Of a stretch of DNA of 64,000 bases, positions 43,622 to 53,268 are shown one piece after another. The stretch covers positions 37,209 through 101,208 of the forward strand of contig JAJBUG010000053.1 in NCBI GenBank assembly GCA_020860515.1. The letters run 5' to 3'. The notes beneath the pieces are model-generated. The model was not told where the DNA came from and did not search any database. It saw only the letters and a program-made list of their open reading frames with translations. The stretch's first letter is position 1, and the number at the start of each line of letters is the position of its first letter. This stretch comes from Bacteroidales bacterium (lineage in GTDB: Bacteria > Bacteroidota > Bacteroidia > Bacteroidales > Muribaculaceae). The translations under genes were made by a program, and so were the position numbers.

Positions 43622-43769
43622 TTACCAAGGAATCCCGTAGGGATTCTTCCCAATAGCTATCAATATTCCAATTTCTAACAACAAAATCGGTGCCAAAGGC
43701 ACCGATTTTGTTGTTTTTGAGAGCATTCTGATAGCTATTGGGAAGAATCCCTACGGGATTCCTTGGTAA
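43622..43769. mobile_element. MITE-like palindromic element, copy 1
   Basis: Perfect 41-bp inverted repeats (43622-43662 and 43729-43769) flank an inner 18-bp stem (43677-43694 and 43698-43715) with a 3-nt loop. A related copy lies at 61460-61649. It has no coding capacity. Such elements are likely mobilised in trans or act as terminators. Confidence 0.75.
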
Positions 43770-43845
43770 GGTTACATTATGACAAATCCTATTGTTTCAA
43801 CTTTCAAGGACTTGATGTGTTATTATTAGAAAAGACTATTTATTT

Positions 43846-45159
43846 ATGCAAACTAATATTCCTGACAATAGAAAGAAAGTGGTGGTAATCGGCGGAGGAT
43901 TCGCTGGCATCAACCTGGTAAAGCGACTTGACAAGAAGAAATACGACATCGTACTGGTCGATCGCAACAACTATCATAGCTTTCCCCCACTTTTCTACCA
44001 AATAGCTTCGTGCGGCCTCGATGCTGATAATATCTGCTTCCCGCTGCGCCGAGAGATGCAGAAAAGCAAAGCCAAAGGCACGCGCTATCACATGGGCGAA
44101 GTGCAAACCATCGATATAACCCGCAAAGAGGTGGTAACTCAATTTGAGACTCTCCCCTATGATTACTTGGTAATTGCAGCGGGTTGCACCAATAATTTCT
44201 TTGGCAATCCCGACCTTGTGAAATATGTTTACACCCTCAAAAGCGCCAACGAAGCCATGCGTGTGCGAAATCACATACTCGACCGCCTTGAGCGTGCCTG
44301 CTTGGCCAAGCACGATCCCGAAAAGCGTCGCAAATTGCTTAGCTTTGTTGTGGTTGGCGGAGGTCCCACGGGTGTGGAGATGGCTGGTGCATTAGGCGAA
44401 ATGAAGCGCGACATTATTCCGCGCGAGTACACCTCGCTTGATCCCAACGAGGTAAAAATAATCCTGCTCGAGGGCACTGACCGCCTGCTGGGCACTATGA
44501 GCAAAGAATCGAGCGAAAATGCCGAGCAGTACCTCAAGAAGCTCCTTGTGGATGTCAACCTCGGCGTAAAGATGGACAGCTACGAAGATTTCATCGTAAA
44601 GCTTAGCAACGGACAAGAAATATATTCTGAATCAGTAATCTGGACGGCTGGTATCACAGGAGTCACCTTCAAGCTCGAAGGCACAGATGTGAAGCCGGGC
44701 CGAGGCAACCGCTTTGTGGTGGATCGCTACAACCGAGTGGTAGGCTTGGATGGAGTTTTTGCCTTGGGCGATATTTCCTATATGGAAACTGAGGATTTCC
44801 CCCACGGTTTGCCACAGTTGGCTCAGGTTGCCATTCAGCAGTCTCAGCTTCTGGCCAAGCAGCTTAACTCTGAAAGATTCATCGAGCAGTTCAAATACAA
44901 CGACAAAGGCTCAATGGCTACCATCGGGCGCAACTTGGCAGTAGCCGACCTGAATCATGCCCACCTCAAGGGCTTCCCAGCGTGGCTGATATGGATGTTT
45001 ATCCACCTTATTTCCCTGCTGGGAATGCGCAACAAAATCACAGTGCTGGTCAATTGGATTTGGGCTTATTTCAGCTACAGCACCAGCTTGCGACTACTCT
45101 TCCACACTACTCGATACCCGCTGCGCACACGCTGGGGCGAACGAGGCGAACACCTGTAG
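43846..45159 (+). CDS. ndh: Type II NADH dehydrogenase (NDH-2 family)
   Basis: The protein has 437 residues. The FAD-binding GGGFAG motif is at the N-terminus (VVVIGGGFAGINLV). The second NAD(P)-binding GxGxxG is in VVVGGGPTGVEMAGAL. Later GVFALGDI (second FAD contact) and a hydrophobic, basic C-terminus that should bind the membrane. The enzyme passes electrons from NADH to quinone without pumping protons. Confidence 0.9.
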   Translation: MQTNIPDNRKKVVVIGGGFAGINLVKRLDKKKYDIVLVDRNNYHSFPPLFYQIASCGLDADNICFPLRREMQKSKAKGTRYHMGEVQTIDITRKEVVTQFETLPYDYLVIAAGCTNNFFGNPDLVKYVYTLKSANEAMRVRNHILDRLERACLAKHDPEKRRKLLSFVVVGGGPTGVEMAGALGEMKRDIIPREYTSLDPNEVKIILLEGTDRLLGTMSKESSENAEQYLKKLLVDVNLGVKMDSYEDFIVKLSNGQEIYSESVIWTAGITGVTFKLEGTDVKPGRGNRFVVDRYNRVVGLDGVFALGDISYMETEDFPHGLPQLAQVAIQQSQLLAKQLNSERFIEQFKYNDKGSMATIGRNLAVADLNHAHLKGFPAWLIWMFIHLISLLGMRNKITVLVNWIWAYFSYSTSLRLLFHTTRYPLRTRWGERGEHL

Positions 45160-45300
45160 TGACGCTTTATTTCAGCCACTACAGTTTTAACTTTTGTTAA
45201 TTCAACCCTTTTCATATATACAATGTTAAATATATGAGAGCCTAATAGTGGGCTCTCGCAACGTAACCTTTATTTTATCAACACCAAAATTTCAACTATT

Positions 45301-45780
45301 ATGAAAAAATGGTTTTATCTAATGCTTGTAGCCGTATTGCCCGTGATGGCCATGTCGCTCGCATCGTGTAATGATGATGACGATCTGCCCAACGTAGATA
45401 TCTCACTCACCGTTGACAAGGGCACCGTAGTAGATGGCACAATTTACGCCGTAGCAGGCGACACTATCCAGATCGCTTCGATCGATGTAGTTAACAACGA
45501 AGCTGGCAAGAGCGCCACCGTAACCAACGTTAATTACTACTGGGATGGCATGTACTATGCACCCGCCGTTTTTGCTCCCTTTGGCATGACATTCCCTATC
45601 TCGGAGGATGCCACCGAGGGTAATCACGCTATCGGCATTACTGCCACTGTGCTGGCCGTTGACAAGTCCATAGCCACAGCCGCGCTCTCCTACCCCGTAG
45701 TTATTGTGGAATCTGCTGATCAGATCCCTACCACAACAAGCAGCTCAACCATCACCAATAGCGCAAAGCTCGACAAGTAA
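45301..45780 (+). CDS. Small lipoprotein, unknown
   Basis: The protein has 159 residues with a signal peptide and lipobox Ser-Leu-Ala-Ser-Cys, followed by a run of Asp. The rest is a beta-rich domain with no recognised family and a Thr/Ser-rich tail. In the leader a GAGAGCC...GGGCTCTC hairpin (about 45236-45256) precedes the ATG. It is terminated at 45794-45834. Confidence 0.75.
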   Translation: MKKWFYLMLVAVLPVMAMSLASCNDDDDLPNVDISLTVDKGTVVDGTIYAVAGDTIQIASIDVVNNEAGKSATVTNVNYYWDGMYYAPAVFAPFGMTFPISEDATEGNHAIGITATVLAVDKSIATAALSYPVVIVESADQIPTTTSSSTITNSAKLDK

Positions 45781-45793
45781 GCGCACAAGCATC

Positions 45794-45834
45794 AAAAATA
45801 AGCCCGGCCACCGTGAATGGTCGGGCTTATTTTT
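45794..45834 (+). terminator. Rho-independent terminator
   Basis: AAAAATAAGCCCG and CGGGCTTATTTTT pair (13 bp plus a further 4 bp with one G-T wobble) and end in T. It lies 13 bp after the lipoprotein stop. Confidence 0.9.
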
Positions 45835-45934
45835 GTCACAAATCTTTAACTAAAGAAATGCCCACGATTTTAAACCACGTGTGCAATCCGATTGTTTTTT
45901 ATTTGATTAGTAACATTGATAACCAGTTTCAGCT

Positions 45935-46777
45935 ATGAATAAGATAAAGATATATTGGCTGCATTGCGGCCGGGTAAGAGTATCAGAAAAGCTGCCTTAC
46001 GGCGATGGCAATTTCTTAGGGGCAACGGGGCTATTCACTCGCCGTGCCGATCGCATTTGGCTGCCAGTGTCGGCTCTCTACATCGAGCATCCTCAAGCAA
46101 AAGTGCTAATCGACACAGGTTGGCATCGTGATATGTCGCCCAATAATAGTTACGACCGCAATGCCCAAATTGCCCACATGTCACTTATGCTTTATATGGT
46201 TAACCAAGGCGTAGTGGGCGAGGGAGAGACTGTGGTGGAGCAGCTGGCCACTTTGGGTGTAAAACCCAGTGATTTGGACTATGTGCTACTGAGCCATCTT
46301 GATGTGGACCATGTAAGCGCCTTAAAATCCCTGACAGCTGCACGCAATATTTTAGTCTCAGAGCCCGAAATGAATGCAGCCACTCGATTTTGCGGCAAGT
46401 TTCGCTATTGCAGCAAAATGTGGCATGGCACCCCTATTCGCACTTTCCGATTCGGTCGCACCGGCTTGGGCCCAATGGAAAAATCCTACGACCTGCTTGG
46501 TGATGGCAGCGTGCAATTAATATGGACTCCAGGCCATAGCGAGGGCATGTTCTCTACCAAGGTAACTGGCCGCAATGGCAAATACTTTATATATTTTGCC
46601 GATGCAGGCTATGGGTCGCGCTCATGGCAGCAATTGGTGCTCCCCGGAATATGCGATGACAAGGAATTGGCTCGCACCTCGCTGGAATGGGTGCGTGAAG
46701 AAAGTCTCGACGATCGCTGCGTGGCCTCTTTCGCCTGCCATGACCCTGCCGCTGACCCTTGCCGCATAGAATTGTAG
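45935..46777 (+). CDS. Metallo-beta-lactamase fold hydrolase (N-acyl-homoserine-lactonase-like)
   Basis: The protein has 280 residues. The metal motif is His121-Leu-Asp123-Val-Asp125-His126, with Asp in place of the second His of HxHxDH. Preceding IDTGWH and following WTPGHSEGMFS supply further ligands. The overall order resembles the AHL-lactonase branch (PF00753). No signal peptide, so cytoplasmic. The substrate is unknown; the changed ligand may alter the metal or activity. Confidence 0.8.
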   Translation: MNKIKIYWLHCGRVRVSEKLPYGDGNFLGATGLFTRRADRIWLPVSALYIEHPQAKVLIDTGWHRDMSPNNSYDRNAQIAHMSLMLYMVNQGVVGEGETVVEQLATLGVKPSDLDYVLLSHLDVDHVSALKSLTAARNILVSEPEMNAATRFCGKFRYCSKMWHGTPIRTFRFGRTGLGPMEKSYDLLGDGSVQLIWTPGHSEGMFSTKVTGRNGKYFIYFADAGYGSRSWQQLVLPGICDDKELARTSLEWVREESLDDRCVASFACHDPAADPCRIEL

Positions 46778-46902
46778 CATATCTCTCAAAGCCACCGCTG
46801 GGCCTGCGTCAGTGGTCCCTCCACCACATTAACATTAGCAAAGCACAACAATTAACATATTTTATACGTTATTAAAATATAATCACCATAAAACGTATAA
46901 TT

Positions 46903-47340
46903 ATGAAACATATTACCTACATATTCATTGCACTACTTATGGGGATGACATGGGCATGCTCGAGCAACGATGCCTACGACGATATGCCGCAAGAGATACA
47001 GAATTTCATCTCACAGTATTATCCAAATTCCCAGTTAGAGAGTTTCACATCCTCCGACTCAGGATATGTTGCAATTTTAAAGAATGGACCCACCATGACA
47101 TTTGGCCTTAATTGCAAATGGACACAAATCAATGGCAATGGCTCGGTGCTGCCTCAAGTGCTACTGTTCAATGACCTGCCCCCTGACCTCTACAATTATC
47201 TCCAAGAGACAGAGCAAACCAACTCAGTATTCAAGCTCACGCGCACCTCGACCACTTACACCGTAGAGCTCCTGCAGTACACCATCAGCTATGATATTTC
47301 CTCTGGGAAAATCACTGGCAGCGACGCTCAGCAATCCTGA
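46903..47340 (+). CDS. PepSY-like lipoprotein
   Basis: The protein has 145 residues with a lipobox Thr-Trp-Ala-Cys. It has an Ile-Gln-Asn-Phe-Ile-Ser-Gln-Tyr-Tyr-Pro-Asn segment and the FDDLPxDL-like hinge (LLFNDLPPDLYNYL). This is the PepSY-like (BLIP-like) pattern common in Bacteroidota. Its last 29 bp overlap the convergent miaA. Confidence 0.7.
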   Translation: MKHITYIFIALLMGMTWACSSNDAYDDMPQEIQNFISQYYPNSQLESFTSSDSGYVAILKNGPTMTFGLNCKWTQINGNGSVLPQVLLFNDLPPDLYNYLQETEQTNSVFKLTRTSTTYTVELLQYTISYDISSGKITGSDAQQS

Positions 47341-48238
47341 TGGCCTCGCGAGTAAATTCTTCAGCAGGCATATTATAAGGCAGCCAGTGGATTACAAATC
47401 CGCGACGCTCCATCCCCCGGAACCATGTCATTTGCCGCTTGGCAAATTGATGGATAGCTATTTCAAGCTGGCTCACCATCTCCTGGCGAGTCAGCTTTCC
47501 TGTTACATATTGGGTAAGAAACTTATATTCTAAGCCGTAATATTCCAAGTCCTCAGCCGGAATCCCTGATGCCAACAAGTCTTCTACCTCCTCCACCATC
47601 CCTGCCTCAAGCCGTGCATGAAGTCTGGCCGTGATGCGTTGCCTACGCTGCTCACGCGGAATGTCCACTCCGATAATTACTGCATCAGCGCGTGGATGAG
47701 GCGTGGCCTCTATGGCCTCATTCGGATGAGCCTCATAGTATATCTCAATCTCCAATGCTCTGACAGCTCGCTTTACTGTATCAACATCGGTGGTATTGTG
47801 CAGGGATTTCCGAGCCGCCAGCATTTCGGTAAGTTCACCAAGCGACTTCAGTGAAAGCTCAGCTCGAAGCTCAGGATTTTCCGGTACTTCGGGGAGTTTT
47901 AGGCCTTTTAGCACTGACTCTATATATAGCCCAGTGCCTCCGCAGAGGATAGGCACATGTCCCGCACCTCTTACCTTAGCCTCGGCATCAGCAAAGTCGC
48001 GCAGGTATTCATACAAATTGTATTTATGCCCGGCGGGAGCAATGTCAATTAAGTGATAAGGCACCTCGCCATATTCCTCCAGATCCTTGCCTGTGCCCAA
48101 ATCCATGCCGCGATACACTTGGCGAGAGTCACCACTGATGATTTCTCCGCCTATCTCACGAGCCAGAGCCACAGCACGCCCCGTCTTGCCCGAGGCCGTG
48201 GGGCCAGTGATTACAATGAGCGGTGATGGTGCTTCCAT
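47312..48238 (-). CDS. miaA: tRNA dimethylallyltransferase MiaA
   Basis: The protein has 308 residues with P-loop ITGPTASGKT (9-18), DSRQVYRGMDLGTGK and GGTGLYI motifs. It adds a dimethylallyl group to A37 of tRNAs that read codons starting with U. The start overlaps the preceding membrane-protein gene by 28 bp, so it ends an operon that begins at 56286. Confidence 0.93.
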   Translation of the reverse strand: MEAPSPLIVITGPTASGKTGRAVALAREIGGEIISGDSRQVYRGMDLGTGKDLEEYGEVPYHLIDIAPAGHKYNLYEYLRDFADAEAKVRGAGHVPILCGGTGLYIESVLKGLKLPEVPENPELRAELSLKSLGELTEMLAARKSLHNTTDVDTVKRAVRALEIEIYYEAHPNEAIEATPHPRADAVIIGVDIPREQRRQRITARLHARLEAGMVEEVEDLLASGIPAEDLEYYGLEYKFLTQYVTGKLTRQEMVSQLEIAIHQFAKRQMTWFRGMERRGFVIHWLPYNMPAEEFTREAIRIAERRCQ

Positions 48239-49530
48239 CGCAGGTCGTTGCCAGAAATATAGCGGCGCCAGAATCGGCGCAGACGGAAGAATGGTCGATC
48301 CTCATTATTCTGCGACACAGAAATCCAATGCAAGTCAGTGTAATCTACATTCCAATCCTTAAAATCTTTTAGGCGGAATGTAGGTCGATAATTTTTGATT
48401 GGATAGAGGCGCTTGCCCTCGCGGTCGTAGGTCTTCCAAGCCATTGTGATGGTGAAAATGCGGTGCATCTCAAAGGCAAAAGCTCGTGAGATCATGCCCG
48501 ATTTCATCATCATGTCGATTTGATAGAGATTAAACCATTTCCCCTCCAATCCAGGCATATTTTCATCTACTGGCACAAAGGCAGCATAATGATAAGTGAT
48601 GGTCTTGGAGGTGTTGATTGAAAACAGATATCTTATCTCAAAATCATCGGCACCCGACATGTTCTTGAACGTTGCCTTAGCCTGATCAATTTCTATATTA
48701 TCCGAGAATGGCACCTCGCACACAGCTGGAGTGTCCCACAGTCCCAGGCCGCACTTGTCCTTAGCCACTTCTTGCAGCATCACCTTGTCGCCCCCCACTA
48801 CCATATAGCGCATCTTTGTCATATTGTCATGGTCAAGGCGCATAGGTGAAATCGAAGCCTCAAAATTCATATTTGAGTATTTCGACGAAAAATAAACAAG
48901 CGACAGCAAGAACACTGTCAGAGGCACGATGAAGAAGAAGAAAGTGTCGGGAGAATTGATGTTGACATTGATGTAGAAAAAGATGTAATAAGCCCATGTG
49001 GCAATCGACACAAGCGTCGACATAATCACATGCATCTTGAGTTGGTCCATAGCCTGAGCCGTGAACACATTGCACTCGATGGTCATTCTTACCGAGAATG
49101 TATTCTGCTCCTTGCAAGCCTTGCAATAGCTGGTATGCTTGCGTCGCATCAACGCAAAGCCGAACAAAATGGCCGTGACTGGATACACAATCAGAGTGGA
49201 AATAAATGGATGAGGGTCGTGCATATTGGCTGCAATTCCCCAGTGGCACCACTTTGTGTTCATTATGTTGATGATCAGCATTATCAATGCCGATATGAAC
49301 AGGGAGTAGATTGTGTAGTGAGTCTCAAGCGAGCAATTGAATTGCCCCCTCGACAAACTATAATTGGCAAATGATAGCACTGGTATCATCAGCGCAAACC
49401 CGATGAATGGAAGCCACATGCATGGCACGCACCACCCCAACACTATAAGGGTGATAATTGCTCCTCGGCATATAGCCCATGTGAGGAACAATTGACTGAA
49501 AACTTTCTTAAAACTTACCGATGTTGGCAT
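48211..49530 (-). CDS. Polytopic membrane protein, unknown function
   Basis: The protein has 439 residues. Hydrophobic segments around 15-35, 35-55, 70-90, 100-120, 180-200 and 205-220 precede a cytoplasmic or periplasmic beta-rich half (250-439) that is rich in aromatic and charged residues. No known family is recognised. The short Cys pair Tyr-Cys-Lys-Ala-Cys lies in the loop after the fourth helix. It is translationally coupled to miaA by overlap and lies 9 bp from the DPP IV gene. Confidence 0.7.
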   Translation of the reverse strand: MPTSVSFKKVFSQLFLTWAICRGAIITLIVLGWCVPCMWLPFIGFALMIPVLSFANYSLSRGQFNCSLETHYTIYSLFISALIMLIINIMNTKWCHWGIAANMHDPHPFISTLIVYPVTAILFGFALMRRKHTSYCKACKEQNTFSVRMTIECNVFTAQAMDQLKMHVIMSTLVSIATWAYYIFFYINVNINSPDTFFFFIVPLTVFLLSLVYFSSKYSNMNFEASISPMRLDHDNMTKMRYMVVGGDKVMLQEVAKDKCGLGLWDTPAVCEVPFSDNIEIDQAKATFKNMSGADDFEIRYLFSINTSKTITYHYAAFVPVDENMPGLEGKWFNLYQIDMMMKSGMISRAFAFEMHRIFTITMAWKTYDREGKRLYPIKNYRPTFRLKDFKDWNVDYTDLHWISVSQNNEDRPFFRLRRFWRRYISGNDLRWKHHHRSL

Positions 49531-49539
49531 CTGTCCCTC

Positions 49540-51729
49540 CTATCGTGATTTTAAGTGATTACAGAAATAATCGTACATCTTAGCATAAACCACAGCGCGC
49601 GCATTGCATCCATAGATGCTGTGATTCATGTTGGGGAAGATAAACATATCGCACAATCCTCCCGCACTTTGCAGGCGCGACACATACTGCAGCGAGTTCT
49701 GCGGATGAACATTGTCATCAGCCGTGCCGTACATTATCAACAGCGGACAGCTCAATTTGTCCACTCTGTAGAGCGGACTGCCCTCATAATAACCCTGTTC
49801 GTTCTGCTGGGGTGTAAGCATATATCGCTCGGTGTAAATGCTGTCGTAGAATCTCCAGCTTGTGACCGGGGCCACCGCTACCGCTGCAGCGTAGGGGTTG
49901 CCTGCGGCTGATGCTGCCATCAGAGTCTCATAGCCTCCGTAGCTCCAGCCGTGGATGCCAATTCTCTTGGCATCAGCCCAACTTTGCTGTGCCACCCATT
50001 TGGCAGCGTTCACCTGGTCGATCGTTTCGTACTTGCCCAGCTGCCTGTACACTACATCCATAAAATCGCGTCCTCGGCCACCGGTGCCTCGGCCATCAAC
50101 GCATACTACTGCGAAGCCATTCATGGCGAAATAATTTTCCCAATCCATGCTCCAAGCGTTAAGCACGCTCTGCGAGCCAGGCCCGCTGTACTGGTACATT
50201 ATCACGGGGAGTTTTCCCGATGCGCTTGCCGATTTTATTATGTAACCGTTGAGCATGTTGCCCTCGCTGGTCATCGTAAAGAACTCGCGCTTGGGCACAT
50301 TGGCCATTTTCTTTGCGTATTCGGCGTTATCCTCGAGCACGCGCACCTGCTTGCCATCGGCATTGTTGATGGTATAGATTGGCGGAGTGTTGACATCGCT
50401 GTATCGCATCATGCAATAAGCCATGTCGGTCGAGAAATTAGCGCTTGTGGTGCCATTTGAGCGTGAAATCACAGTTTGTTTGCCCTTTGCATCGAGCTTG
50501 TACACCACTCCGTCCATCGGGGTGGGAGCAGCTGCTTGATAGTAATAATTGCCCTTGGCATCTCGGCCATAGCTGGCCGTCACATCCATTCCACTCTGCG
50601 ATATTGTGGCTTGCAACTGGCCAGCATAAGAATATTTGTAGAGCTGATTCCATCCGCTGCGAGTGCTGCGCACCAGGAAGTAATCGTCGCAGAATTTCAA
50701 ATCTTCATAAGCCGATGGATCAATCCATGCCTTAGAATCCTCAGTATATACGGCTTTGCTAAGCGTGGATTTAGGATTCACTGCATAAATTTCCATATGG
50801 TTCTGATCGCGGTTGAGTGTGACAGCCATCAATCGCTCAGGGCTGCCTCCGTATTCAATGCGCGGGATGTACTCAATTTTGCTATCGGGCAGCGAAACGT
50901 CCTTAATCTTGCGTGTCTCTACATCGTAGCTATGCAGGGTTACCACTGAGTTGGCCACGCCAGCCACAGGATATTTGTAGCTGTACACGCCTGGATAATA
51001 AGCGTATTCGTCCATTGGGTCGCAAGTGCCTTGATACAAAGGCAGCGTGTAAAGTGGCACCTGGCTTTCGTCATAGCGCAGGTAGCAGAGATTTAGATTG
51101 TCAGGAGCCCATGCCATCGAGCAATTGGTCGTAAATTCTTCCTCATACACCCAGTCGGGCACGCCATTGATGATTTTATTCACCTCGCCATCCTTGGTTA
51201 CTTGCACCTCGGAATTGTAAACAATTTTCTTTATGTAAATATTGTTTTCGGCCACGAATGCCACCATCAGTCCATCAGGCGACATTAATGGAGATTGCGT
51301 CTGCTTGAACTGTGTCGAGAGAGGCTTCAGCACTCGGGTCTTGATTTCGTACACATAATATTCGGCAGTGAAGCTGTGGCGATAGATAGGCTTGCTGTTG
51401 CAATATACCAGCATAAATCGTCCGTCCTTGCTCAGGGTAAAGCCCTCAATAAGCGGGATGGTATTCTCGCGAGTAGTGGCAATGTCAATCAGAGTTTCCA
51501 GTTTCTTGCCAGTGGCAATATCGTAGCGGTCAACAGTCTTTTTATCGCTACTGAGCAGCACATATCCATTTCCATCAGGAGCATACACGAAGCTTGGGGG
51601 AGTGGCAGGGCGATTTTGGGGATACACATACTGGGCGATGTCGGTTACGATCGGCGACACCTGAGCCTGGACTCCGCTGGCTGCGCCCACAGCCAGTGCC
51701 AGTGATATATATGTCTTAAGGTTCATCAT
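49540..51729 (-). CDS. Dipeptidyl peptidase IV (family S9 prolyl peptidase)
   Basis: The protein has 729 residues with a signal peptide (1-23). The beta-propeller domain is in front, the alpha/beta hydrolase behind. The nucleophile is in GWSYGGYE. The catalytic Asp is in MYGTADDNVHPQN and the His in NMNHSIYG. DGRGTGGRG is typical of the oxyanion region. The enzyme removes X-Pro dipeptides from peptides in the periplasm and supports peptide nutrition. It is downstream of the coiled-coil gene by 12 bp. Confidence 0.9.
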   Translation of the reverse strand: MMNLKTYISLALAVGAASGVQAQVSPIVTDIAQYVYPQNRPATPPSFVYAPDGNGYVLLSSDKKTVDRYDIATGKKLETLIDIATTRENTIPLIEGFTLSKDGRFMLVYCNSKPIYRHSFTAEYYVYEIKTRVLKPLSTQFKQTQSPLMSPDGLMVAFVAENNIYIKKIVYNSEVQVTKDGEVNKIINGVPDWVYEEEFTTNCSMAWAPDNLNLCYLRYDESQVPLYTLPLYQGTCDPMDEYAYYPGVYSYKYPVAGVANSVVTLHSYDVETRKIKDVSLPDSKIEYIPRIEYGGSPERLMAVTLNRDQNHMEIYAVNPKSTLSKAVYTEDSKAWIDPSAYEDLKFCDDYFLVRSTRSGWNQLYKYSYAGQLQATISQSGMDVTASYGRDAKGNYYYQAAAPTPMDGVVYKLDAKGKQTVISRSNGTTSANFSTDMAYCMMRYSDVNTPPIYTINNADGKQVRVLEDNAEYAKKMANVPKREFFTMTSEGNMLNGYIIKSASASGKLPVIMYQYSGPGSQSVLNAWSMDWENYFAMNGFAVVCVDGRGTGGRGRDFMDVVYRQLGKYETIDQVNAAKWVAQQSWADAKRIGIHGWSYGGYETLMAASAAGNPYAAAVAVAPVTSWRFYDSIYTERYMLTPQQNEQGYYEGSPLYRVDKLSCPLLIMYGTADDNVHPQNSLQYVSRLQSAGGLCDMFIFPNMNHSIYGCNARAVVYAKMYDYFCNHLKSR

Positions 51730-51741
51730 TGAATACGTGGG

Positions 51742-53238
51742 TTAAAGATCGAATAAAGATAATTGGGCCTCATTTTCGACTGTGCGCTTGCGCTGCGGTG
51801 CCTGATAGCCAAATGGTTCGGTTGACTCCTTAGCGCGCATCGGTGATTCTTCGTCGGGCACCGACACCAGCCAATCATCGCCCGAAATTATGTCGTCAAC
51901 AGCTTCCATTGCAGAGCGTCTTTTAGCTTTGGGGACTGTTTTTTTCTTGGGAGCTGCCACCGCTTCAGCCACCGCTTCACTTGGCTGATCGGCTTCGTTC
52001 CCCTCGTTCTGCATAGCTTGCAGAGTTTGCTCAAGGCGCATTTTGTCCTCAAGGTGATATTTTATCGATTCGCGCAGACTCTTGTTCTCTTCTTGAGCCT
52101 TGCGCAGGGATTCACGCAGTTTTTCTATGTGAGCATCCATCTTGGCTCGCACCTCCTCGAATTTCTCTACTTGTCCCATCAGTACTTCGAGTTCTTCTTG
52201 CGAGATGGCATCTTCAAGCTCGGCATCCTTTTCGGCTATTTCGGCTTCCTTGGCGGCCAATTCGGCTTCCTTTGCCGTGAGCTGTTCATCTTTGGCTGCA
52301 AGCTGTTCATCTTTGGCTGTGAGCTGTTCATCTTTGGCTGCAAGTTCGGCGATTTTCGCTTGCAATTCCTCTTCCCTTGTAACCAACAGAGCTTCATTGG
52401 CATCTGCTGCCTGCTTAAGGTCTTCGATTTGAGCTTCCTGTTGCTTTAGCTGTTCCTCAAGGTTTGCATACTGCTCCTTGGTGGCTTTCAGAGCCTGAGT
52501 TGCCTCAGCAGCTTGCTTCTTGAACTCGCTGAGCATAGCGTCGTTGATTTCGCTGCGAGCCGCGGCAGCATCATTGTTATCGGTATTTTTTTGTTTTTCA
52601 GCTTGCAAGTCTTCAAGCTGTGCCTCGAGCACAGCTGCTGCCTTTGCCTTGTTGAGCATGCATTTGTTTTCAATGTCAAGCTGCTCTTTTTCAGCCTCCA
52701 ACCGCATTACTTGCTCTTCCAGGTCTTTTACTCTCTCTGAGAGTGCGCGTTTTTGGCGGTCAGCGCTTAACTGGCGATCCTTAAGCTGCGACTTCTTTTC
52801 TTCCAGCTCGGCAGCGTGGCGCCTCAGTTCGTCAGCATCGGCCTGCAATTTCTCTCTTTCAATAGCCCAATCGGTCTGGCACTTTTCATGAGCTTGGCGC
52901 TGCACCAGCTTCAGATAGTCCTTGAGCGATTCATCTAACCCCTGATAGAGCAATTGCTTTTGTTTTTCGCCATCCACGCTTTCAGCCAAGAATGTGGGCA
53001 ACGCTTGATTGAAAGTGGCCACCACCCGACTGAAAATCAGATTGATGTGCTCGGCATCAATCTCAATCACGGCGGTGGATTCAGCAGATGGCAAGGCCTG
53101 ACGCTCAGTGCTCGTAAGCCCCTCATTAGGGAGCTGGGCGCTGTCATTCTCAGATGCTGAATTTAAATACTGGTCATAATCCAGCTCTTCTTCTCCGCCA
53201 AAGCCTAAAGCCCTTGCTATTTTATTGAGAAATGCCAT
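51742..53238 (-). CDS. Coiled-coil protein ending in a beta-sliding-clamp-binding motif
   Basis: The protein has 498 residues. A short N-terminal helix (MAFLNKIARALGFGGEEEL) leads to a coiled coil that fills about 80-420. It includes almost exact repeats of Ala-Lys-Asp-Glu-Gln-Leu-Thr/Ala (the DNA is repetitive at 52240-52345). A Lys-rich patch and a flexible tail follow. The last seven residues are Gln492-Leu-Ser-Leu-Phe-Asp-Leu498. QLSLF is the textbook clamp-binding pentapeptide (QL[S/D]LF). No enzymatic domain is seen. It lies 30 bp after the receiver/PEP-synthase-like gene and probably shares its promoter. Confidence 0.8.
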   Translation of the reverse strand: MAFLNKIARALGFGGEEELDYDQYLNSASENDSAQLPNEGLTSTERQALPSAESTAVIEIDAEHINLIFSRVVATFNQALPTFLAESVDGEKQKQLLYQGLDESLKDYLKLVQRQAHEKCQTDWAIEREKLQADADELRRHAAELEEKKSQLKDRQLSADRQKRALSERVKDLEEQVMRLEAEKEQLDIENKCMLNKAKAAAVLEAQLEDLQAEKQKNTDNNDAAAARSEINDAMLSEFKKQAAEATQALKATKEQYANLEEQLKQQEAQIEDLKQAADANEALLVTREEELQAKIAELAAKDEQLTAKDEQLAAKDEQLTAKEAELAAKEAEIAEKDAELEDAISQEELEVLMGQVEKFEEVRAKMDAHIEKLRESLRKAQEENKSLRESIKYHLEDKMRLEQTLQAMQNEGNEADQPSEAVAEAVAAPKKKTVPKAKRRSAMEAVDDIISGDDWLVSVPDEESPMRAKESTEPFGYQAPQRKRTVENEAQLSLFDL

Positions 53239-53268
53239 TTTATTTTAGTTCACATTTTTATTGCATTG

